Source: Eretmocerus hayati (taxonomy: Eukaryota > Arthropoda > Insecta > Hymenoptera > Aphelinidae). Taken from it: 64,000 bases of DNA. The notes beneath the pieces were generated by a model. It worked only from the letters and a program-made list of their open reading frames with translations, was not told where the DNA came from and made no database searches. Below, piece by piece: positions 49,401 through 57,887 of the stretch (the first letter of the stretch is position 1; the number at the start of each line of letters is the position of its first letter). The stretch is from contig CM056741.1 of the NCBI GenBank assembly GCA_029851415.1, forward strand, positions 161,869,685 through 161,933,684, in the 5' to 3' direction. The position numbers and the translations under genes are program-made.

Positions 49401-50830
49401 AAACAGTAAAAAAACAACTTCGTACTAGTTTCATCGCAAAAATCGAGAAATCATATTTTCAGAAAGTTAAAAAAAAATTGCTTTTTGAGATTATCAGGCT
49501 AGTCTGATTTTTCCGGAATTTGCCAGATCAGAGCCTGAAATAGCTAAAGAAAATCTCCAAGGTAATTTTCGATAGATTTTTTAAAGATCTTTTGAATGGT
49601 GAAAACTACGTAGCACCACCTTGAACCAAACTCGAGATAAGGTAAGTGTACCCAACTTGCCCCCATATGCCGATCTCAGGAATGGGCACTCGTGGACCTT
49701 CCCGCATATTTTCTTACGTTTGTTATCTTGAATATGGGAAAGTAAATGCACTTTACTGCCGATTTACATTGTTTTAAATGATGGGGGCAAGTTGGGTACA
49801 CACTTTTGTAAACTCTCAAAAATCACCTTTTGGGAGAATTCAAACAGCTTGGCTCCAGTTTATTCAAATTAGGCGTATCTTAACTCATTTTGAAGGTCTT
49901 GAGACAAGCTTCAAAATGAGTTGAAATACGTTGGAAAATATTGAGATGGGCCAGAGTTATGAAAAAAATGGCTCAATGGGGGCAAGTTGGGTACACTTAC
50001 CTTATATCCAGTTTAGTAAAAAAAGATCATGATTTTGATGCTCTGGTGGAATCAAAAGGCGAAACAGAAATAGCTCTGCAGGCGTCTCCAAAATTTTCTT
50101 GAGACCTCCCAGTGGGTGAAAACTTTATATTTCGGACCACAGGATCAAATTAAAACCACGAGGAACCGATCCGAGACATCACTATTTTTCACGTGTCGTT
50201 TTCAAACGGAATTCATCATTATCCATCAATGTGAAACATCTTCGATATCGTCTATATGGAAATCAAAGCTCTTTTGATGTTGAAAAATCTTAATATGATA
50301 GCACGAGTCATGAAACGTTTCTCATATTTTTACCCAGATTCAGATACTTTCTCAGCAGCATTGATAATCTCTTGTCCTATCCAATTTATGAAAAAGAGAG
50401 TCATGTAATTTATAATGACCACAAATGAAAATTCTATCTTCTTGATCAAGACATCATCAGAATTCATTATCTGAAAAATCAACGGCATATTACTATTGTC
50501 ACTTATCATTATTATATATATAAAAGTGGAGTCACTACTTACACCGTAATTGAAGAGGGACAGAGTGATACAGAATACAATCTGCACTGACATTATGAGT
50601 AAATTACTGCTTTCATTGAAAAGATTGACTAATCTAGAAAGCAATACATGCAGGCCTGACATTTTAAAATAAAAGTCTTCTCCATGAAGCAATTAACTAT
50701 AGCTTACTTGATTGTCTCAGCATGCAGTGACACCATGTTCTTCAAATTCTCCCGGCTTCGAAAGCAATGAGAAATGGGATGAGAATCTCGGATATTTCCC
50801 TCCAATCTCACAATATTCCGCAGCCTATAA
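46468..50830 (-). CDS. Insect odorant receptor, C-terminal half (five exons)
   Basis: Odorant receptors are seven-transmembrane ligand-gated channel subunits in olfactory neuron membranes, working with Orco. Five minus-strand exons join in frame: 50,830-50,708 (YRLRNIVRLEG..LHAETI), 50,633-50,543 (LVNLFNESSN, then a hydrophobic helix ending FNYG), 50,470-50,334 (helix with FVVIINYMTLFFINWIGQE, then AEKVSES), 46,735-46,603 (YSCMWYLAGRKERR..HPLYLTSGK..SFSQ) and 46,524-46,468 (IIKFSMTCFTALLSVTKK, stop). Junction phases are 2, 0, 2 and 0, all GT..AG; introns are 74, 72, 3,598 and 78 bp. The GQ-II motif, the WY..R core and the PLYLT-GK segment are hallmarks of the family C-terminus. About 179 residues are recovered, so roughly half the protein is missing. 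The first exon starts in phase 2 after TTTTACAG, and I find no upstream transmembrane exon. It is either further away or lost, so pseudogene status is open. Confidence 0.85.
47038..47502 (-). other. 154-codon open frame in the fold-back arm (not assigned)
   Basis: This frame lies in the third receptor intron and crosses the left arm of a fold-back repeat. The mirror copy at 50,020-50,190 encodes the same HDFDA-VESK and RDITI-H segments but with stops. I recognise no domain. It could be decayed transposon coding sequence. Confidence 0.3.
47665..48935. mobile_element. 1.27-kb TGGCCA-type TIR element in the left arm
   Basis: Ends CCCTGGTAGAAAT and ATTTCTACCAGGG are inverted, and AT sits on both flanks. 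Just inside, several TGGCCA/TTGGCCAA motifs are clustered at both ends (47,690-47,810 and 48,830-48,915). No transposase is seen. The minus-strand frame at 48,613-48,975 runs through the right end and is not credible as a gene. Confidence 0.75.
49640..50002. mobile_element. 363-bp TIR element, AGGTAAGTGTACCC ends (short form)
   Basis: Same ends as the 980-bp element at 13,220, flanked by TA (49,638-49,639 and 50,003-50,004). The uninterrupted mirror arm near 47,398 reads GAGATATATT at the matching point, which acts as an empty site and confirms a single TA duplicated on insertion. Internally it matches the long form over both terminal parts. Confidence 0.9.
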
Positions 50831-51447
50831 CTGTAAAATAGTTTACATCATTCCACACTAAATTAATCTCGCTGAGCCTCAGAAGAGAATTCTTATGTTA
50901 AGAAATCACATGAGCCCTGTGCTTTCTGTTCATTTTCAGCAGTTCTCTCCCCGAACAAGAAATTACAAAAACGATGCGGAATTTTGATTGATTACCTCCT
51001 CTGTGGGCAAGAAAATTTTCAAAAATTGATTTCATGAATCACATGAGATGAATTTATCTACGCAACGTTTCGACTTTTTTAGCGCACTCATCATAAAGGC
51101 TGTAATTTGTCAAGTAAGGATCTTGTATCAAACTTGATACATGTCTCAATATTTAAAAGTATTCATTTTTCAACGAATTCAGGAAAGGAATTAGAATTTT
51201 AGGATGCATTGGAACAAAGAGATAATTTAGCGAAAATCACATTTCGGCTCGGGTGGCACGCGTGGAATCGCGTTTCAGCGTTCCCTCGAGCGTTCCGCTC
51301 TGCGCACGGGCATGACGTCACATGTCAGCTGTAGACGAGCTGGCACAGAAAATTTTTTCAAACATCCGCAATCAACCCGGTCGACATTTTTCCACGGAAA
51401 TCAATCTGCATCTATTCTTGCATACCAGTATAAGTATACTATATATA
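50831..51447. other. Sequence upstream of the receptor exons, no exon found
   Basis: I read the minus strand here for the missing N-terminal transmembrane exons and found none with convincing hydrophobic segments or matched phase. Confidence 0.4.
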
Positions 51448-51545
51448 CAGGCATCCCTCATTCAACGCGGTTTTTTATTTCTTTTGTTGAACCTGGTTTG
51501 GGACTGATTCAACGCGGTTTTGAGAACGAAAATTTCGGACCGAAA
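51448..51545 (+). mobile_element. Left-end remnant of a pogo/Tigger-like element
   Basis: CAGGCATCCCTCATTCAACG, preceded by TA, resembles pogo/Tigger terminal repeats. A second ATTCAACGCGGTTTT block follows within 65 bp. I do not find the matching right end. Confidence 0.45.
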
Positions 51546-51970
51546 CGTCAAATGACAACACAAAAGCAAGGGTTAGAAAAGATTTTTCAACGAACGCTTT
51601 TATTCACTGCGTGAAGAAACGTTGTAAAATTTGCGGGAGAATCCGACCGAGTGTAAGGAAGATAGAATTCAGTTGAACAGTGAAAATTGCCTAGAACAAA
51701 ATTGCACGTTGCACGACAAACGATGCATAAGAAACTATAGCGAAGGCGCGCGTGCTGGGCATCTCGCATAAGCCCTACAGGTGTCTCGTATGTGCACTAT
51801 GTCGCGAGTCACTCATATTTCGAAAACTGCATTGCGGACTGAATGCAGCAGACATCAGTTGAGCAGAGATAAGTCTCTATCAAATGGCTATATATGTCCC
51901 CATAATACACGCACAGACACTCATGAACGATTCCAGGAAACACGTTTGCGAGACTCTCGATTAATAAGCA
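51546..51970. other. Non-coding stretch
   Basis: No gene recognised. Confidence 0.4.
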
Positions 51971-52002
51971 CTAGAACTCTCAAACGCGCGCGTTGCGCGC
52001 GG
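51971..52002 (-). mobile_element. Helitron-type 3' terminus, second copy
   Basis: On the minus strand a GC-only stem (GCGCGCAACGCGCGC) is followed by ten bases and CTAG, then T: the stem-loop plus CTRR|T pattern of Helitron 3' ends. The last bases, GTTCTAG, match the 3' end at 53,712. Its 5' end is not identified, so this may be a non-autonomous or truncated copy. A third GC stem (GCGCGCGCTGCGCGCGC, about 52,218-52,238) lacks the CTAG. Confidence 0.65.
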
Positions 52003-52676
52003 ATGGTTACGATGACTTAAAATTCTGGAACATACGACAAGAGGCTATTGTGTTCGGAAAAAAAAAATTATGCAGGTATATACAGGTACCAGAAAGAAGC
52101 AAATATGATATAGTAAAAGAAAATGGAATGGAAATGTCATCCGACTATATTTTTATCTATCTAACATGGCTGTCTGAGGGATTTTTCGAATGATCTCAAA
52201 AAACTATTCGATCTACGAAGTGCGCGCGCTGCGCGCGCATGGTTCAACCACCCGTATGGTGTGGGGTCAAAAAACTATCCAATTTTTATAAAATATCATT
52301 GAGGGTGACCATCAAGGAACGTAGATCATCTTGAGAACTGGAGAATTGAGCTCAAATCCGAAGTCAATGATTTAAATTTATGCAACGCTTGTGCATGACA
52401 ATTTCAATATTTACGTGAAATATGTGGGTTTCCAATTTGATTGAGATTTTCAAAGGTTTTTACTCATACTCGGATGGGAACATATTTCTCTCCTCCTCCT
52501 TCTTCTACTCTAAGTCGGCTATAAAAGAGAAGGAGAAAATATTTTTCAAGGATATGCACAAAGATCAGCCAATCAGCCTTTGTAGAGCGAGAATGACTTG
52601 AATGCTTCTGTAGAAATTCTTTTAGTCGACGAATGAAAAATTTTCGATCGATTATTTGACATCCAATTGATCATCA

Positions 52677-53030
52677 TCCAGAAATGAGGAAGTTATTGAA
52701 CCTCCTACAATTTGAAAAAATACATTATTCACAAATAAAAATTTTCTCAATCCATTCGGTCCAATTCAGAGCCATCCACCAAGTGGAGAGTTGTTTTACG
52801 CATTAGAACTTGAATCCAGAAATGAGAAAGTTATTGCACCTCCTATAATTCGAAAAAATACATTATTCATAAATGAAAAATTCCCCAATCCTTTCGGTCC
52901 AATTCAGTGCCATCCACCATTTGAAGAGTTGTTTTACGCATTAGAACTTGAAGAATTATATTCACGAATTGAAAACTTTCTTGAAAATGATGTAAGGATA
53001 TTCAACATTTACAAAGAGAATTTTAGTTGA
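52677..53030 (+). pseudogene. In-frame 138-bp tandem repeat, coding-like
   Basis: Two copies of a 138-bp (46-codon) unit start at 52,677 and 52,815. Each encodes SRNEEVIEPP..FGPIQSHPP..LFYALELE-type residues, followed by ELYSRIENFLEND and a possible donor GATGTAAGG. The first unit has one in-frame stop. A repeat length divisible by three and conservative changes between units suggest it once encoded protein. I recognise no family, and upstream exons are not visible. Confidence 0.45.
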
Positions 53031-53480
53031 CTTACCTCTATCACAAAATTTTATACATGCAATTTAAGAATCATGTTGAAATATTTATTATTCACAAAAA
53101 AAATTCTAGTGAATCTAGCCCAAACAAAAAACAGTATAGATGCAACTTCGAAGTTTGTATGAGTCATTTTGAGAATTCAGATAAGCGTTCCTGAGATCTT
53201 TTCGATCGTTGAAGAACGATGAATTAAATCTCAGAAAATAAATTTTCAAATGATTACCATTAACCCCATTGTTACACAGGATATCCGATATTTCGGTTGT
53301 CGGTCAAGCAGCAATCTACTTTCCTATCACTCATTCAGGAGCGATCCGCGATTAAACATGCAGGTGTAATAAAACTCGATATGATGCGCAGGCGTGACGA
53401 TCATCTGCTCAATGTTGACAACGAAGCAGACAGAACTGGATAGAACGCAGTGCATGAGTTCACATGCTTGAAACTCATCG

Positions 53481-53561
53481 TTACTTTTCTTTCGATAAAT
53501 TGGAAATAATCAACAGATATAATAGTTCGGCTATGCCGATCGCATAATTGAATACTTTCAG
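53481..53561 (-). pseudogene. Orphan odorant-receptor-like last exon
   Basis: Minus-strand codons LKVFNYAIGIAELLYLL.. ending in KEK and a stop resemble an odorant receptor terminal exon. The stop context AAAAGTAACGATGAG is shared exactly with the stop region of the receptor gene at 46,468, which suggests common origin. Only weak AG acceptors precede it, no matching upstream exon lies in the 150 bp before the Helitron 3' end, and the frame is closed upstream. It is probably a relic of a second receptor. Confidence 0.4.
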
Positions 53562-53711
53562 CTATATTGATCCACCTGTAAATACATTCAAATATTACAA
53601 TGTCATTAATCCACAGCAACGCACATTGAGACGACTCGTAAGTGGCGCGCGAAATCTCGATCGGAACGCCTCGAATCTCGAATATCGAAGTTATCCATTA
53701 ATAATATAAGA

Positions 53712-53741
53712 CTAGAACGAGCAATGCGCGCTACGCGCGCG
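53712..53741 (-). other. Helitron 3' terminus (stem-loop plus CTAG)
   Basis: On the minus strand GCGCGCGTAGCGCGC is followed by ATTGCTCGTT and CTAG, and the next base is T. This is the canonical Helitron 3' signal. Confidence 0.85.
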
Positions 53742-54610
53742 GTTCCCTAGTTAGTAATATTTTAATCTTTCGATAATTAATTTCATTATAAATCTATGGG
53801 AATATCCATTGATGTCATTAATTATAAATTTAACCAATTAGAATGCATACTATATGTTACATTTAAATAATTCCGAATATCAATATATTTTGATATGTTT
53901 TTTTATTGCTCATAAAATGTATAAAGTTTTCGAGTTTTTTATAAATATTTCCATATTTATAGATCTCTATAATTCACATTTTGTTTAGTCAAAATTGAAT
54001 GGTTTTCATATTGTAGTGTCTATGATTTTGTATGTCCATTTGGATTTTGACCCATGTTTGTCAATGATACATCTTCGTCGGAAATATTCGTAAAAAATTA
54101 GTTCTTCTCATTCTTGTTGCTTCAATAATTGTTGGTAAATTGTGGTTGTACAAATTGATATAATTTCGTAATGCTTTATAAACTTGTCCCTGGAAATTAT
54201 AAAATTATTAAATTGGAAATGTTTTTAAAATATAAATAGGAACTTACCTTTTCATTCTCATAAGTGGTATATGATATAGCCAATGCTCCATATTTATGCA
54301 ACAGTCATATATCATCTCGACGTGCCTATAACCTGAATTGTGTAATAAAAAAAAATATATGATAATTAGACTTTTCATTATTCCGATATTTACATTTCAC
54401 TAATTATTTGATAAAGTGTCGTAATTTCTGATATATATATATCTCCAAATCCTCAAATTCATACCTTCGTCTCTTTTGCATAATAGTTTATTATGATACA
54501 AGGTCGTGCGTTTCAGTGTCATACTATGGTTTTTGATTTTTTGTGAGCCAATGAAAAGTGAAAAACAGTGTGAAATGCCTATTTGCGTACAGACAATCAA
54601 AAATATGATG

Positions 54611-56097
54611 TTACAAATCTAGTAGTATTTCTTGGTAAACATAGTTTTTAATGTGCGGTCGTTTGTATGGAATGTAAATTTTGAAACCGTCCCACGATTT
54701 TACTCGCGAAAGTGCTACGTATAATTGACCGTGAGCAAAAACATCTCGTTCTAAAAAGATCCCGATTTTGTCGAATGTTTGTCCTTGCGATTTGTTGATT
54801 GTCATGGCAAAAGCTAATTTGAAAGGAAATTGTAACCTCTTAAATTGGAATGGGTAATCTCTATCTGATATGATTCCCATGCGACATAAGAAAACAATTT
54901 CTCCACTGTGATCTCCTGTTATAATTTCACATAAAACCGTGTTTTCTTTTGATTCTTTTACCATCAATCTCGTCCCATTGCATAAACCTTCATCTATGCA
55001 TAGATTTCTGATCAATATGATTATAGAATTTTCTCGGAGTTTTAACTTATGCGGTGGTAACGATGATGGGTTCAGTGAATTTAGATAGTCGGGTGAAATT
55101 ATGTTATTTACTGAGCCATTTTCTAAACGTTGAGTACTGTCAATGCTAAGATATAATCGTTCATGTGCATCATCTAAAAGTTCTACAACTTCATTATTAA
55201 TCTTTTCTACATCTTCATTTAATGCAGCTAGAATGGCAACGTTTTTCAATTTCGCGAAATCTTTTGATTGGATGATTTCTGAATAAATGTCTTTCACAAT
55301 GTTCCCCCCTATTATTATATCTTCTTTTCTGAAATTATTGATATCTAGATTGTTGTGAAATGTATTGAGAGAACCATTTCCAATTTTAAGAAGGAATTCA
55401 CAAAATTGTTGCTCGGAAGGCAAAGCTCTCATATTTTTCTTTAAATGGAATATTTGAAAGTGCTCCCATAAATAACTGTTGCGTATTGATAAGCTCAGTT
55501 GTTCAGTTTTTGTACTTCTAGGTAGAACTGGTAATATTTGTTTGAAATCGCCTCCAAGAACCACAATTTTTTCTCCAAAAACTTTATCGTTTACCATGAA
55601 TTCTTGTAGTGTTCGGTCCATTACTTCGATAGCATATTTTGGTGCCATAGGAGCTTCGTCTACAATGAATAGATCAACTGAGCGTAAAAAATCTGCTTCC
55701 TTCGATTGTGACTTGATATTTGTTGAAGAATCTGAATAAAGAGGAACTGGTAGACCAAAAATCTTGTGAATGGTTTTTCCACCCGGAAATATCGTTGAAG
55801 CTATCCCAGTGAAAGCCATCAAACATACTTTTTTGTTCAGTGATGTTAAATATTCATTGAGTTTTTTGTACATATACGTTTTACCCGACCCTCCGCAACC
55901 ATGGATAAAGAAACAACTTTTAGTGGTGTCATGTGTTGAACTCTGAATTCCTAAGATTTTGTATATTATCGTTTCAACTGCTATCCTTTGTTCATCATTT
56001 AGATTTTCTAAGCAACTGAAAATTTCATGATTAGGATTTGGTAAAGATTGTAATGGTGATCCACATGTTTCATTGTTATCTTGATATTCTGGAAATA
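54611..56097 (-). CDS. Helitron RepHel, helicase domain (PIF1-type)
   Basis: A superfamily 1 DNA helicase that unwinds DNA during rolling-circle transposition. The first Met is at 55,873, but the frame is open upstream and contains the Walker A motif GCGGSGKT just before it, so the Met is not the real start: this is the C-terminal part of RepHel. Counting from that Met, motifs in order are FTGIAST (about 21), VDEAPM (Walker B, about 71), GGDFKQILPVL (about 108), TINKSQGQT (about 356) and LYVALSRV (about 384). The upstream NLNDEQ..AVETI block is the usual Q-like motif. All ATPase motifs look intact. The frame connects to the Rep frame through a one-base shift at the A6 run near 56,101-56,106. 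Confidence 0.9.
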
Positions 56098-57887
56098 TAT
56101 TTTTTAGGATCGTAATTACTTTGTTTCAAGTATCGACAAATAAGATTTTTAGCTTTCTCTATTGCACCAACTTTACCTAGTCTTCTGATCATGTCTTGAG
56201 CCATTTTTTCTTTGAATTCCTCCCATAAATCATGTGGATCGCATGGATTGCAAAATACAACAATTCTCACAAAAAGTCGGCGTAATGGTTTTGGCATCAT
56301 CCACTCTGCACTGTCTTTCATAGCTTTTTTCCATTCACTATCATCCTCAATAAGTTTTAATGCTTTACATGTGTCTTTAAATGTATCAAATCTGTGACCA
56401 TTAACAGTTCTTAAATCGTCAAAAGATTGTGCACCTTTCTGATATAACAGTACAATTCTCATGTGAAATAATTCAACGTTATTTGGGTAAATATTATATA
56501 ATCTTCCAATAGTTCCATATTTGAAATTTCTGATTCTACGTTTCCATCTTTTTTTTGTAATCCCATCTATAGTTACGTCACTAAAAGTGTAAAATTCTGG
56601 AATCTGTTGGTAAGTTAAACTCCGTGCTTCTGGATCTCTCTTGTTGAGTTCAAAATATTCAGTTAACATAGTTCCTTTTTTCTCAAGTTCTTCCAAGTTG
56701 AAATTGTCTAATTCATTCTCAATTACAATAGATTGATCATTTGGTAGATGTAAAGGTAGTCTTTCGATAGTGTGACTCATAACATATAATCTATAGTGAG
56801 TTCGCCAGTATGCTTCGCATGGTCCCATATATCTTTGTTCTGAGTACCATAGTATTTCATTATGATCTTCAATTATTTGTTCACTTTCATTCGTGTTTTC
56901 AGAAATGTGTATAGCTGCAGCATCGTGACCTTTCAATACATATTTAAACAGGTATTTTACAGCTTTTAAATTTGAAACAACTTCAACATTCATATGGCAG
57001 TTATATTTTAACATGAGTTTTGGACAGTATGGCACAACATATCTATTGTCTACCCAGAAATTCTCTTTTCTAGCATAACTGTGACCGTTATTTCGTCTTC
57101 TGTATGTTGGGTATTCATTTTCATCCATCATAGTTTCTTCTTGAAATTCGTGAGGGTAGCAACGAAAACATCTACCATTCTTCATACACCATTCTCCGCA
57201 AGGTCCGTGTATCATATGATTCATCACTCTATGATGTAAAATTCGGTGAAATTTTGGATTTGGTATTTCAGCAGATATGAATTTATCTATTGTTTCAATA
57301 CGCCGAATTTTTTCTCTCAAAGATAATAACATGTGCATATGTGGCAGGCCCCTTTTTTGAAATTCTATTGAATATATAAAAGCTGCAACATCACCAAAAA
57401 ATTTATCGTGTACTATGTCATTTTTTAAAGCTTTAATTTTTTCATGAAAAACTTTGCAAACGATATCTGGTCGATCGCTAGCCTCTTGACCAGGTAAAAG
57501 GTTTTCATCGATTTCTTTCCATTTCGGATTACATGTCATTGTTATAAATAAATCTGGCCAACCTTTATCTCGGAATAAATGCATCGCATCTTGGTATAAT
57601 TGCTCCATATTACGCGGTGATCCTATGAAAGTTGACGGTAGAATGATAATTTTTCCAATTAATTTGGGGCCATTCTGGTTTTCTAAGAGACGTTTCAAAT
57701 TCTGTAATTCAGAATAATTCTCTACTCTTATTTTGATTTGATTCCTATTACACCAATCTAGTCTATCTTTTTCAATTCTTATACCTTGATCTACTAACCA
57801 TTGTTGGAATAACCGACCACCATACAAAATTGGATTAAAATCATCTCTGATAGCTATCATATACTTGAAATGCTCGTATCGTGTCAA
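56076..57887 (-). CDS. Helitron RepHel, HUH Rep nuclease domain
   Basis: The Rep endonuclease nicks and rejoins single-stranded DNA through tyrosine links. In this 603-codon frame, motif 1 FITMTCNPKW is at 114-123, the HUH motif GLPHMHMLL at 180-188 (His183 and His185), and the two catalytic tyrosines sit in KYLFKYVLKG (Tyr312 and Tyr316), all as in active family members. The GGRLFQQWLVD block near residue 23 is the conserved segment before the nuclease. The apparent Met start is not original: the true frame continues upstream through the A12 run at 57,898-57,909 into the N-terminal frame. It ends at a premature stop just after the A6 run, where the helicase frame takes over. Confidence 0.92.
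   Translation of the reverse strand: MTRYEHFKYMIAIRDDFNPILYGGRLFQQWLVDQGIRIEKDRLDWCNRNQIKIRVENYSELQNLKRLLENQNGPKLIGKIIILPSTFIGSPRNMEQLYQDAMHLFRDKGWPDLFITMTCNPKWKEIDENLLPGQEASDRPDIVCKVFHEKIKALKNDIVHDKFFGDVAAFIYSIEFQKRGLPHMHMLLSLREKIRRIETIDKFISAEIPNPKFHRILHHRVMNHMIHGPCGEWCMKNGRCFRCYPHEFQEETMMDENEYPTYRRRNNGHSYARKENFWVDNRYVVPYCPKLMLKYNCHMNVEVVSNLKAVKYLFKYVLKGHDAAAIHISENTNESEQIIEDHNEILWYSEQRYMGPCEAYWRTHYRLYVMSHTIERLPLHLPNDQSIVIENELDNFNLEELEKKGTMLTEYFELNKRDPEARSLTYQQIPEFYTFSDVTIDGITKKRWKRRIRNFKYGTIGRLYNIYPNNVELFHMRIVLLYQKGAQSFDDLRTVNGHRFDTFKDTCKALKLIEDDSEWKKAMKDSAEWMMPKPLRRLFVRIVVFCNPCDPHDLWEEFKEKMAQDMIRRLGKVGAIEKAKNLICRYLKQSNYDPKKYISRISR

Larger units (their letters stand above)
47190..50215. mobile_element. 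Fold-back element inside the receptor intron, both arms interrupted
   Basis: The left arm is 47,190-47,664 plus 48,936-49,062 and the right arm 49,237-49,639 plus 50,003-50,215. After removing the two inserts each arm is about 600 bp and they pair along their length, for example CATAAAACAGCAAAAAAG against its mirror near 49,400 and TTTCTGCGCATGC near 48,966 against GCATGCGCAGAAA near 49,325. The loop is about 174 bp. A TGGCCA element interrupts the left arm and an AGGTAAG element the right. The outer boundaries are where pairing fades, so they are approximate. Confidence 0.75.

Noticed and set aside
50593..50692. Met at 50,692 as the start of a receptor exon
   Set aside because: Intron reading from 50,707 to 50,634 with a TTTCTAG acceptor gives the correct phase and the family spacing (HAETIK then LVNLFN); the Met lies inside the intron.
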